Assembly: GCA_036307305.1 (NCBI GenBank)
Contig: JAXJXV010000008.1
Span: forward strand, 62,001-126,000
DNA from: SIG607 sp036307305
GTDB lineage: Bacteria; Bacillota; Clostridia; Oscillospirales; Acutalibacteraceae
DNA length: 64,000 nucleotides
Direction of reading: 5' to 3'
Of this stretch, positions 9,066 through 16,440 are shown piece by piece. The notes under the pieces were generated by a model that had not been told where the DNA came from, searched no databases, and worked only from the letters and a program-made list of their open reading frames with translations. The position numbers and the translations under genes are program-made. Numbering within the stretch: position 1 is the first letter of the stretch; each line of letters opens with the position of its first letter.

Positions 9066-10331
9066 ATGGCTTCGCCTCTTGCAGACAGACTGCGTCCTAC
9101 AAATATTGACGAGGTTGCCGGTCAGCATCATTTGCTTGACAGCGGTAAGGTGCTTCGCCGTATTATCGAATCCGGGGAAATCCCCAACCTTATTTTTTAC
9201 GGCCCATCGGGTGTGGGTAAAACCACAGTTGCAAACATCATTGCCGATAAGGCAGGTAAAAAGCTTTATCATCTTAACGCTACCGTTTGCTCTACACAGG
9301 ATATAAAGGACGTTATTTCCTCTCTTGATTCTATTGAATGTTCAGGCGGTGTGCTTCTGTACCTTGACGAGATTCAGTATTTTAACAAAAAGCAACAGCA
9401 AATTCTTCTGTCCTACATCGAAAACGGGGATATTACCCTTATTGCCTCTACAACTGAGAATCCGTTTTTCTACGTTTACAACGCAATTCTTTCCCGTTCC
9501 ACTGTTTTTGAGTTCAAGACTCTTGACAAGGACGATATCGGCTCACTTCTACAGCGTGGACTTTCTCTTGTCAGCAAAGACGAAAACAAAAATTATGAGT
9601 TCGGCGAGGGTGTAAGGGAAAAAATTGCCCTTAGCGCAGGAGGCGACGTAAGACGGGCTATTAATATGCTTGAGCTTTGTCTGCTCAGCGTTCGCTATGA
9701 CGACAGCAGTATTATTACACAGGAAATTGCCGAGCAGATTTTAGAGAACAACTCGGTAAGATACGACCGCGAGGGCGACGAGCATTACGACCTGCTTTCA
9801 GCCTATCAGAAATCTATGCGGGGAAGCGACCCCGACGCCGCCGTTTATTACCTTGCCCGTATTCTTGCGGCGGGTGATTTGCCCAGCGCCTGTCGTCGTC
9901 TTATGGTTTGCGCCTGTGAGGACGTAGGTCTTGCCTATCCTCAGATTATTCCCATAGTAAAGGCGGCTATTGACGCCGCTATGTACGTAGGACTACCTGA
10001 AGCCAGAATCCCCCTTGCTGATGCAGTAATACTGGTTGCTACTTCACCAAAATCCAATTCGGGCGAAATGGCTATTGACGCCGCTATGTACGACGTAGAG
10101 CATGGTATCGGCGGTGACATTCCACGAACACTGCAAAACAAACACTTCGACGGCGAGGATGCCGCCGTTAAAGGTCAGCATTATCTCTATCCCCATAATT
10201 TTAAAAATCACTGGGTTGAACAGCAGTATCTCCCCGACAATATTAAAAATAAAAAATATTACAACTTTGGGGACAATAAAAACGAACAAAAATTCAAGGA
10301 ATACAACGATAAAATCAAAAAAAGCGAATAA
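9066..10331 (+). CDS. rarA: Replication-associated recombination protein A (RarA/MgsA AAA+ ATPase)
   Basis: AAA+ ATPase related to clamp loaders, acting at stalled replication forks. The 421 residues begin MASPLADRLRPTNIDEVAGQ, the typical RarA/WRNIP1 opening. Walker A is GPSGVGKTT (46-54), Walker B LLYLDEIQYF (about 95-104), sensor 1 LIASTTENP, and the C-terminal MgsA-type domain (SGSDP-, ACEDVGLA- and PH-FKNHWVEQQYLPD-like stretches) is complete. A strong AAGGAGG site precedes the ATG. It is one of few plus-strand genes in the left half and has its own promoter and terminator. Confidence 0.95.
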   Translation: MASPLADRLRPTNIDEVAGQHHLLDSGKVLRRIIESGEIPNLIFYGPSGVGKTTVANIIADKAGKKLYHLNATVCSTQDIKDVISSLDSIECSGGVLLYLDEIQYFNKKQQQILLSYIENGDITLIASTTENPFFYVYNAILSRSTVFEFKTLDKDDIGSLLQRGLSLVSKDENKNYEFGEGVREKIALSAGGDVRRAINMLELCLLSVRYDDSSIITQEIAEQILENNSVRYDREGDEHYDLLSAYQKSMRGSDPDAAVYYLARILAAGDLPSACRRLMVCACEDVGLAYPQIIPIVKAAIDAAMYVGLPEARIPLADAVILVATSPKSNSGEMAIDAAMYDVEHGIGGDIPRTLQNKHFDGEDAAVKGQHYLYPHNFKNHWVEQQYLPDNIKNKKYYNFGDNKNEQKFKEYNDKIKKSE

Positions 10332-10334
10332 ATC

Positions 10335-10369
10335 AAAATCACCGTCAAAAACTAATGACGGTGATTTTT
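10335..10369 (+). terminator. rarA terminator hairpin whose 3' arm holds the spoVAE ribosome-binding site
   Basis: A 13-base perfect stem, AAAATCACCGTCA (10335-10347) with TGACGGTGATTTT (10356-10368), loop AAAACTAA, ending in TTTTT. It starts three bases after the rarA stop. The only plausible spoVAE ribosome site, GGTGA, is in the 3' arm directly before the ATG at 10370, so the hairpin can both terminate rarA transcripts and hide the spoVAE start in read-through RNA. Confidence 0.75.
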
Positions 10370-10732
10370 ATGTTAGAAAAAATTTTAATTGCATTTTTGG
10401 TGGGCGGATTGTTCTGTGTTATCGGTCAGCTTCTTATTTCCTTTACGAAGCTTACCCCTGCCCGAATTCTCACAGGCTATGTCGTAGCGGGTGTATTGCT
10501 CACCGCTATCGGCGTTTACAAACCCCTTGTTAAATTTGCAGGTGGCGGAGCCACTACCCCGCTGACAGGCTTTGGTTATCTTTTAGCCACAGGGGTTAAA
10601 AAGGCGATTGAGGAAAAAGGCTTTGTAGGTATCCTTACAGGGCCTCTCACCGCAACTGCAGGGGGAATAACCGCCGCGCTGTTTTTCGGACTTCTAATGA
10701 GTCTTATATTTAATTCGGGAGATAAGACTTAA
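10370..10732 (+). CDS. spoVAE: Stage V sporulation protein AE (SpoVAE-like)
   Basis: Small membrane protein of 120 residues belonging to the SpoVAC/SpoVAE family, part of the spore inner-membrane channel that moves dipicolinic acid. Three hydrophobic segments (about 4-24, 36-55, 90-115) and family stretches (FAGGGATTPLTGFG, GPLTATAGGITAALF) are present. The ATG at 10370 is chosen over the in-frame ATG at 10355 because only it has a ribosome site (GGTGA). It stands alone: spoVAC and spoVAD, normally next to it, are not in the window. Its stop overlaps the rsmA stop on the opposite strand (shared TTAA). Confidence 0.85.
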   Translation: MLEKILIAFLVGGLFCVIGQLLISFTKLTPARILTGYVVAGVLLTAIGVYKPLVKFAGGGATTPLTGFGYLLATGVKKAIEEKGFVGILTGPLTATAGGITAALFFGLLMSLIFNSGDKT

Positions 10733-11580
10733 TCGCACAGTAAATCGCTCAGCTCTGCTAACTGCTCAAAGGTCAGTACCTCAGACCTCACAGTCGCTTC
10801 AAGTCCCATTTCTGACAGCGCCTTTGTTATTTTGTCCTTTGGAACACAAAGGGTATTGCTGACGGTATTAACAAGGGTTTTTCTGCGCTGAGCAAAACAG
10901 GCTTTAACAAAGGAGAAGAAGAATTTTTCATCCTTTACCTTTTGACGAGGCTCAGACAAAACCTTTAACTGAATAACGGCAGAATCCACGTTTGGCTCAG
11001 GCATAAAAGAAGTTCTCTCCACCTCAAAAAGAATCTGAGGCTGTGCATAATAAGCAACGGCAACGGTAACAGCACCCGCATTTCTCGTACCAACCTTGGC
11101 GCACAGACGCTCTGCTGCTTCCTTTTGTACCATAACGGTAATGCTGTCAATATTCAGCTTACTTTCAAGCAGCATCATAATGATAGGAGAAGTAATGTAA
11201 TAGGGAAGATTAGCACAGACAACAACCCTGTTGCAGTCTGCAAATTTTTCTTTTATAAGGGCGTTAAGGTCAAGCTTTAAAGCATCACCGAATACCACCT
11301 CGGCATTGTCAAAGGGCGCAAGAGTGGTGTCAAGCACAGGCTGTAGTCTGCGGTCAAGCTCAATAGCCACCACTTTTTTTGCAACCCTTGCGCACTCAAC
11401 AGTAAGCACACCTATACCTGGGCCGATTTCAAGAACTCCCGTATACTCGTCGGCACAGCTTTCCGCCATAGCGGGACAAACAGAGGAATCTATAAGGAAA
11501 TTCTGACCTAAGGATTTTTTAAAGGAAAATCCTAAAGGTTTTAAAAGCTTTTCAACCGTTTTAATATCTGCTAAATTCAT
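10729..11580 (-). CDS. rsmA: 16S rRNA (adenine1518-N6/adenine1519-N6)-dimethyltransferase RsmA
   Basis: KsgA-family enzyme that dimethylates two adenines near the 3' end of 16S rRNA, a late step in small-subunit assembly. 283 residues from ATG 11580 (MNLADIKTVEKLLK). The motifs KSLGQNFLID, SAM-binding LEIGPGIGVLT and catalytic NLPYYITSPII are all present. The start lies directly after the aconitase X small-subunit stop; the frame extends ten codons upstream but without a better ribosome site. It is the last gene of the parA-parB-acnX-rsmA run and converges on spoVAE with overlapping stop codons and no visible terminator. Confidence 0.95.
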   Translation of the reverse strand: MNLADIKTVEKLLKPLGFSFKKSLGQNFLIDSSVCPAMAESCADEYTGVLEIGPGIGVLTVECARVAKKVVAIELDRRLQPVLDTTLAPFDNAEVVFGDALKLDLNALIKEKFADCNRVVVCANLPYYITSPIIMMLLESKLNIDSITVMVQKEAAERLCAKVGTRNAGAVTVAVAYYAQPQILFEVERTSFMPEPNVDSAVIQLKVLSEPRQKVKDEKFFFSFVKACFAQRRKTLVNTVSNTLCVPKDKITKALSEMGLEATVRSEVLTFEQLAELSDLLCD

Positions 11581-11581
11581 A

Positions 11582-12025
11582 CTACTCAACCGTAACCGTA
11601 CCGTCCTCATTAACAGTAATGGTCATTCCTGTTTTTGTGTATTCAAGGAACTCTTCTCCAAGACTGTCAATAACAGGCATTTTAACGTTATCAAGCCAAA
11701 CGTCAGCAAGTACTACACCTGCACCTGCAAGGGAATCAATAGGCTTTGAAAAAAGCATACAGGCAGGCTGACGGTTCATCGCACAGGCGCAGTAAAGAAC
11801 AAGACCGCCTGTGGTAGAGCCGATGGTCTGAGGCAGACAAAGCGCCTTACCTACCATCTGATGACCGAATAAATCGGGATTGTTCTGGTCGCCGCAGGTG
11901 GCGTTTTTATCGCCGAACTGCAACGCCTTCTGAAAAGAAGCAAGTGTGTTAAGTCCGCCGTGGCTGACAAGAGCCTCTGCCTTAACGTTTCCCTTTGCAA
12001 CAACTCTTCCTTTAAAGGTTTTCAT
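11582..12025 (-). CDS. Aconitase X swivel-domain (small) subunit, DUF126
   Basis: Small subunit of an AcnX-type dehydratase, 147 residues. The family layout is visible: GRVVAKG near the start, GHQMVGKALCLPQTIGSTTG in the middle and CMLFSKPIDSLAGAGVVLAD towards the end, the swivel domain that closes over the active site of the large subunit. Characterised AcnX enzymes include bacterial cis-3-hydroxy-L-proline dehydratase and archaeal phosphomevalonate dehydratase; which reaction applies here cannot be read from the sequence. Its ATG overlaps the large-subunit stop by one base. Confidence 0.85.
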   Translation of the reverse strand: MKTFKGRVVAKGNVKAEALVSHGGLNTLASFQKALQFGDKNATCGDQNNPDLFGHQMVGKALCLPQTIGSTTGGLVLYCACAMNRQPACMLFSKPIDSLAGAGVVLADVWLDNVKMPVIDSLGEEFLEYTKTGMTITVNEDGTVTVE

Positions 12026-13314
12026 CAGCGCTTGCCTCCCTTTGTAATCTGTGTTAAAATTTCTTCGTCGGTATAATATCTCGCGGTGGTATAGGTGCGA
12101 AGCTTGTTACTTGAAGTAATAACAGGCATTTTTGCGCACAATGGATTATTCATATACATAAGAGGACAAATATAAGAGGTTATAACTCCCGTAGCCCTCA
12201 GTCTGTCAGCATACTCTGTTTTGTTAAAGGCTTCGAGTACCTTTGGCGCGGCGGTAAATACGGTAGGAATAAGCACCTTTTTATTACCTGCTTCCTTCAG
12301 AGAAGCTTCAACCTTGTCGGTCCAGCTTTTAAGCTGTTCAAGGCTCATATGAGGGCAACCCATAAAGCAAAGCTTTGGCTGTGCATCAATATTTTTCCAG
12401 ATAATCGGATACTCTTTGTACACCCTTTCAAGCTCAGCATCGTCAATAACGTAAACCTTATGATTTTCCTTAATAAGTGTCTCGCCCTGCTCGGCAGCCT
12501 CAGGGGTAAGACCGTCTATATGATAAAGACCGACAGCACCGTTTGAAGCCGTAGCGGCGCCGAAGTCCTTAAGATAACTGCACACCTCGTCGGTAAGACT
12601 GTTGCCAAGCCATTTATCAAGACCTTTAATATAAGGTACATCCTCCATAACCTTCATACCGATTGCAGAGCCGAGAAGCTGTGCCTCAGGCTTCTTGGTG
12701 GTTTTGATTTCAATAACCCAGTCTGCCCTTCTGCCCTCGTCGGTAAGCAGCGCAAAATAAGGCACGTACCCTGCGATAGAGCCCATAATATCAATGATAC
12801 CCGAATTTCTGTTACAACGGGCGCCAAGCACGGAGTTTGCGTAAACAACGGCGCTTGACTCTGCCCATGAAAGAACGTCGTTGCGCTGAGGCTTGTTGCC
12901 CATCTCCTCCATATAACAGGTACAGGTAAAGGCGTCCTCGCTCATAAGTCCAAGTTTTTCAAGCTGTTTTTCGTAATCAGCCTGTTTTGAGTACATAAAA
13001 TTATTAAAAATAAATTTCTGCAAAAGGTTTGCAGGAACGTTTTTGTCAAGAGGTCTTGGGTCAACGGAAAATTGCTGTGAAGACATAACCCCTGCATCAA
13101 TAAGCTGTTGCATAAGGTCGAAAACAGGTGTCATCATTTTAAGACCGAAAGAGGTAACGAGATGATTATATCTGCTTGTTACAGGCACAAGTTTTTCTGC
13201 GCCGAAAAGCTCACCGTAACGGATAACAGATTCCATAACCTTAGCCATGGTTTCACCCTTACTGCCCTCAAGTATAGCTTTTTGCTCGTCGGTAAGTGTC
13301 ATTTTATATTCCAT
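12025..13314 (-). CDS. Aconitase X catalytic (large) subunit, DUF521
   Basis: Catalytic subunit, 429 residues from ATG 13314 (MEYKMTLTDEQKAIL). This start is chosen because AAGGAGAAG lies four bases upstream, inside the last codons of parB; the longer frame has no ribosome site. Family stretches include TCYMEEMGNKPQRNDVLSWA, NSVLGARCNRNSG and CFMGCPHMSLEQL, supplying the conserved cysteines thought to bind an Fe-S cluster. It is placed immediately after parB (one-base gap), so a metabolic enzyme is co-translated with chromosome-partition genes. The substrate is unknown. Confidence 0.87.
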   Translation of the reverse strand: MEYKMTLTDEQKAILEGSKGETMAKVMESVIRYGELFGAEKLVPVTSRYNHLVTSFGLKMMTPVFDLMQQLIDAGVMSSQQFSVDPRPLDKNVPANLLQKFIFNNFMYSKQADYEKQLEKLGLMSEDAFTCTCYMEEMGNKPQRNDVLSWAESSAVVYANSVLGARCNRNSGIIDIMGSIAGYVPYFALLTDEGRRADWVIEIKTTKKPEAQLLGSAIGMKVMEDVPYIKGLDKWLGNSLTDEVCSYLKDFGAATASNGAVGLYHIDGLTPEAAEQGETLIKENHKVYVIDDAELERVYKEYPIIWKNIDAQPKLCFMGCPHMSLEQLKSWTDKVEASLKEAGNKKVLIPTVFTAAPKVLEAFNKTEYADRLRATGVITSYICPLMYMNNPLCAKMPVITSSNKLRTYTTARYYTDEEILTQITKGGKR

Positions 13315-13315
13315 A

Positions 13316-14155
13316 TTACTTCTCCTTAGCAAGTTTCTTTGCAAAATCGGTAAGCTCTTCCTTAGTGTAGAACTCAATGGTGAGAGTTCCCTTAGTCCCC
13401 GATTTGCTCTTTACGGTAACGGGTCTGCCCAGCGCCTCTCTTAAAGCCAGTTCGACCTCTTTATGATATTTATTAACCTTGTTTTCAGATTTTTTTACAG
13501 CTTCTTTTTTCTTGCTCATAGCCTCAAGAGTACGAACCGAAGCGCCGTCAAGAGCCGCCTCGAACATTTTCTGCTGTTTTTCGCCCTCGCTTGAAAGCAA
13601 AGCTCTTGCGTGACCTGCCGTGATTTTGCCCTCGCGAAGCGCGGCAAGTATATCTGCGGGAAGCTTTAACAGTCGCAAAGCATTGGTAACAGCCACACGG
13701 GATTTGCCTACCCTTTCTGCCGCTTCTTCCTGTGTTATTGAAAATTTTTCAATAAGAGCAGAGTAGCCTAAGGCTTCTTCGTAAGGATTCAGGTCCTCAC
13801 GCTGTAGATTTTCTATTAACGCCGCCTCAGCCGCAGACTGCTCGTCCATAGCCTTTACAATAACGGGAACTCGGCTGAGCCCTGCCATACGACTTGCCCG
13901 CCATCTGCGTTCACCTGCGATTATTTCATATCTTCCGCTAAGCATAGGACGGACAACGATAGGCTGTAAAAGTCCGTGCTTTTCAATACTGTCTGCAAGT
14001 TCACTCAGCGCCGTCTGGTCAAAATCCTTACGCGGCTGCTGACCGTTTGGCTCAATTTCATTAAGCTCTATTTCAATAAGTCCGCCGTTATCAATAGCGT
14101 TTTCATCAAGCACAGAGGTAAAGCCTCTGCCAAGACCACCTTTTTTTACTGCCAT
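13316..14155 (-). CDS. parB: Chromosome partitioning protein ParB (Spo0J-like)
   Basis: CTP-dependent clamp that loads at parS and spreads. 279 residues: N-terminal GLGRGF, the CTP-binding GERRWRASRMAGL motif near residues 82-94, a helix-turn-helix (ITQEEAAERVGKSRVAVTNA) for parS recognition, and a short C-terminal dimerisation domain. It lies 89 bases after parA. Two parS sites of the sequence this family binds are present in the same window at about 31.3 kb. The neighbours (parA, rsmA) resemble, but do not match, the usual Firmicutes jag-mnmE-mnmG-rsmG-parA-parB order. Confidence 0.95.
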   Translation of the reverse strand: MAVKKGGLGRGFTSVLDENAIDNGGLIEIELNEIEPNGQQPRKDFDQTALSELADSIEKHGLLQPIVVRPMLSGRYEIIAGERRWRASRMAGLSRVPVIVKAMDEQSAAEAALIENLQREDLNPYEEALGYSALIEKFSITQEEAAERVGKSRVAVTNALRLLKLPADILAALREGKITAGHARALLSSEGEKQQKMFEAALDGASVRTLEAMSKKKEAVKKSENKVNKYHKEVELALREALGRPVTVKSKSGTKGTLTIEFYTKEELTDFAKKLAKEK

Positions 14156-14224
14156 TTTATTCGTCCTTTCGTTTTAAGTGATTTTACGTGAGAAAAAATT
14201 ATTCCCTACTCCCTGAATAAGAGC

Positions 14225-14233
14225 TGTGGATAA
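14225..14233 (-). promoter_or_regulatory. Consensus DnaA box between parA and parB
   Basis: TGTGGATAA on the plus strand (TTATCCACA on the minus strand), a perfect DnaA-box consensus in the 89-base parA-parB gap. It is a single copy. The same gap carries a heptamer fragment (CCCTACTCCCT) at 14204-14214. ParA homologues regulate DnaA in Bacillus, but one 9-mer could be coincidental. Confidence 0.4.
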
Positions 14234-14244
14234 TTTTACCGAAC

Positions 14245-15009
14245 CTATTTGTTTCTCTTAATAAATTCTTTGGCTAGGTTATCATACGCCAATGCGCCCT
14301 TGCTTCGCTTGTCATAATACTGAATCGGCATACCGTAGCTTGGCGCTTCGGAAAGTCTTACTGCGCGGGGAATGGCTGTCGCATATAGCTTGTTGCCGAG
14401 AAATTTTTTGATTTCGGCTACTACCTGTCCTGTAAGGTTGAGTCTGCCGTCGTACATTGTCAGTACAACACCCTCAAGCTCTAAGGTGGGATTATACAGT
14501 CTTTTTACCTGACGGATAGACGCCATAAGCTGAGAAAGTCCCTCCATAGCGTAGTACTCACACTGCATTGGAACAAGCACGGTATCCGCCGCCACAAGCG
14601 CGTTTACAGGCACAAGTCCAAAGGAGGGAGGACAGTCGATAAATATAAAATCATACTCATCTCTTACCGCCGCCAAGGTCATTTTAAGCTGATTATGGCG
14701 GTTTTCAATTTCCACCATTTCCACCTCAGCCGCCGCAAGATTCATATCCGCAGGTATGATATCCACGTTTTTAAACTGAGTTTTTATAACCGCCTGCCCT
14801 GCCGAGTAGGAACCGATAAGCAAACCGTACGCCGATTTCTCAATTCCTCTTTTATTTATACCGTAACCGCTTGTTGAGTTGCCCTGAGGGTCACAGTCAA
14901 TAAGTAAAACCTTTTTACCCGCGATACCCAGAGCCGACACAAGATTAACGGCAGTCGTGGTTTTACCCACACCGCCCTTTTGATTAACAACAGCAATAAC
15001 CTTTCCCAA
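14245..15009 (-). CDS. parA: Chromosome partitioning ATPase ParA (Soj-like)
   Basis: Deviant Walker-A ATPase of 254 residues: KGGVGKTTTAVNL at about 10-22, LLIDCDPQGN at 35-44, and FIDCPPSFGLVPVNAL. The start codon is TTG (15009-15007), supported by AGGGTG seven bases upstream and by the protein beginning exactly at the conserved GKVIAVVNQKGG. Its promoter at 15040-15068 is good. parB follows after 89 bases; the aconitase X pair and rsmA then continue on the same strand. Confidence 0.95.
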   Translation of the reverse strand: MGKVIAVVNQKGGVGKTTTAVNLVSALGIAGKKVLLIDCDPQGNSTSGYGINKRGIEKSAYGLLIGSYSAGQAVIKTQFKNVDIIPADMNLAAAEVEMVEIENRHNQLKMTLAAVRDEYDFIFIDCPPSFGLVPVNALVAADTVLVPMQCEYYAMEGLSQLMASIRQVKRLYNPTLELEGVVLTMYDGRLNLTGQVVAEIKKFLGNKLYATAIPRAVRLSEAPSYGMPIQYYDKRSKGALAYDNLAKEFIKRNK

Positions 15010-15039
15010 AGCAATTCACCCTAATAATGTATTTTAATC

Positions 15040-15068
15040 ATTATAACATTTTTTCACAAAAAAAACAA
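15040..15068 (-). promoter_or_regulatory. Sigma-A promoter of parA
   Basis: Minus strand: -35 TTGTTT (15063-15068), 17-base spacer, extended -10 TGT-TATAAT (15040-15045), about 30 bases before the parA TTG start. Confidence 0.6.
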
Positions 15069-15134
15069 TCAATAATTGAAATGTGTAGAAATTTATGTTA
15101 TTATGGTCATATAATAGTATGAGGTGTGATTTTC

Positions 15135-15569
15135 TTGAAGAAATTTTTAGCTTTATTTTTTTGTATAATGTTTATTTTTTCTCTTTGCGGATGCGGTGCA
15201 GGTAACTATCACGTAGCAACCGAGGGTGAGCTTAACGTAAGTCTTCCCGAGAAAACTGTTGAAGACTCAGAAATCAGCGAATACGTAAAGGCAATCAGCG
15301 GTAAATGGAAGCTCGTTTCCATTATAAACGACGGAAAAACCGAAACCTTTGAAAATTCCTACTATGAATTCAGAGAAAGCGGAAGAATTAAAATAAAACT
15401 CCGTCAAAGCACTGATATGGGCACCTATACCATTGACGAGACGACCATAACCATTAAAAACGGTAATAACGAGCTTATTATTAAGTATGTAATCGATGGT
15501 GATAAGCTGACGATTACCGACCAGAGCAACGACGTTCATAATCTTGTAAAAGAAGAAGGAAATTCCTGA
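15135..15569 (+). CDS. Small lipoprotein with lipocalin-like/DUF5640-type domain
   Basis: Secreted, lipid-anchored protein of 144 residues. The start is a TTG at 15135 (KKFLALFFCIMFIFSLCGC): GAGGTG sits eight bases upstream and overlaps the alternative GTG at 15126, which therefore cannot be the start. Lipobox SLCGC. The mature domain (ISGKWKLVSIINDGKTETF...YEFRESGRIKI...GTYTIDETTITI) has the repeating strand pattern of small lipocalin-like lipoproteins in clostridia. Function unknown. It is monocistronic, with a TATAAT at 15110-15115 but no clear -35, and a strong terminator. Confidence 0.75.
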   Translation: MKKFLALFFCIMFIFSLCGCGAGNYHVATEGELNVSLPEKTVEDSEISEYVKAISGKWKLVSIINDGKTETFENSYYEFRESGRIKIKLRQSTDMGTYTIDETTITIKNGNNELIIKYVIDGDKLTITDQSNDVHNLVKEEGNS

Positions 15570-15590
15570 TGGAATTTCCTTCTTTATTTT
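15553..15590 (+). terminator. Rho-independent terminator overlapping the lipoprotein stop codon
   Basis: Stem AAGAAGGAAATTCC / GGAATTTCCTTCTT (15553-15566 with 15571-15584), tetraloop TGAT that contains the TGA stop codon, then a T-rich tail. The terminator is therefore partly coding (last residues KEEGNS). Confidence 0.85.
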
Positions 15591-15605
15591 CTGTATTTGT
15601 GCGTA

Positions 15606-15762
15606 AAGTTACTGCAAGGCTAACGGGCGAATAACAAATCCGCCCCTACGAACGTTTAATACAGCCTCTACGGCTACGATGTAGGGGAGGACTTGTTGTC
15701 CTCCCGCATAGATACTGCAAAACTAACGGGCGAATAACTCCCTATTCCCTAATCCCTATTCC
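15606..15762 (+). repeat. REPIN-like repeat block plus heptamer repeats
   Basis: Type-B palindrome in minus orientation with decayed stem (15624-15649), type-A palindrome in plus orientation (15681-15706), a second B truncated after its first arm (15724-15737), then CCCTATTCCCTAATCCCTATTCCC, four heptamer units abutting the relQ stop codon. The spacer between A and truncated B (CATAGATACTGCAAAACTAA) matches the other blocks. Confidence 0.85.
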
Positions 15763-16440
15763 CTACTTCTGCACCTGTTCTCTCAGCTTATCCATTTTAC
15801 TGTCAAGGGTGGCGCTGAGTGTTGCGCATTCATACAGCTCCTTTGCCATTTCCTCGGTAAAGGGGCTGTCTTTTTTATATCTTAGCTGATGCTCAAGACT
15901 TGCCCAGAAGTCCATAGCTATAGTGCGAAGCTGAATTTCCACGCGCATATAATGTTTTTCTTTTGCAAGGAAAATAGGCACAGCCACAATAAGATGCAAA
16001 CTGCGATAGCCATTTTCCTTAGGATTTGCTATATAGTCCTTTTTCTGTATAAGCTGTATATCGTCCTGTTTCAAAAGAGCCTCTGCAAGATTATAAACGT
16101 CTCTTTCAAAAGCGCATACAACCCTTACACCTGCAACGTCGTTAAGGTTTTCTTTTATGCTTTCGGCGGAAAATGGTACGTTTTGTCTTTTAAGCTTTTC
16201 TTTTATACTCTCATAGCTTTTCAGTCTTGTTTTTATGCTGTTAATGGGGTTTCTGTCGTACTGGAGAGAAAATTCCTCATTAAGAACGTTGAATTTCGTT
16301 TCAATTTCCATCATAGCGCAACGGTAATAAGCCATAAGAGTGTTGTACTTCTGTAGCTTTTCCTTGCCCCAATCCTCAAAGGTGGCGTCAAGGAAATTAC
16401 CGATTCTGTTAAGCATTGCCGAATCAACCTTGGGGAACAT
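15763..16440 (-). CDS. Small alarmone synthetase (RelQ/YjbM-type GTP pyrophosphokinase)
   Basis: Single-domain (p)ppGpp synthetase of 225 residues, without hydrolase or regulatory domains. RelA/SpoT synthetase motifs: TRLKSYESIKEKLKR, DVAGVRVVCAF, KDYIANPKENGYRSLHL and EIQLRTIAMDFWASLEHQL. The length and single domain fit RelQ-type enzymes. The ATG at 16440 has AGAAGG upstream and lies inside the end of the AI-2E permease gene (17-base overlap), so the two are coupled. The TAG stop forms the border with a heptamer repeat. RelQ is the best subfamily guess. Confidence 0.88.
   Translation of the reverse strand: MFPKVDSAMLNRIGNFLDATFEDWGKEKLQKYNTLMAYYRCAMMEIETKFNVLNEEFSLQYDRNPINSIKTRLKSYESIKEKLKRQNVPFSAESIKENLNDVAGVRVVCAFERDVYNLAEALLKQDDIQLIQKKDYIANPKENGYRSLHLIVAVPIFLAKEKHYMRVEIQLRTIAMDFWASLEHQLRYKKDSPFTEEMAKELYECATLSATLDSKMDKLREQVQK

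Noticed and set aside
14180..14196. Degenerate parS-like sequence near parB (TTTTACGTGAGAAA)
   Set aside because: Only the ACGTGA core matches; too many mismatches compared with the two real sites at 31.26-31.31 kb.
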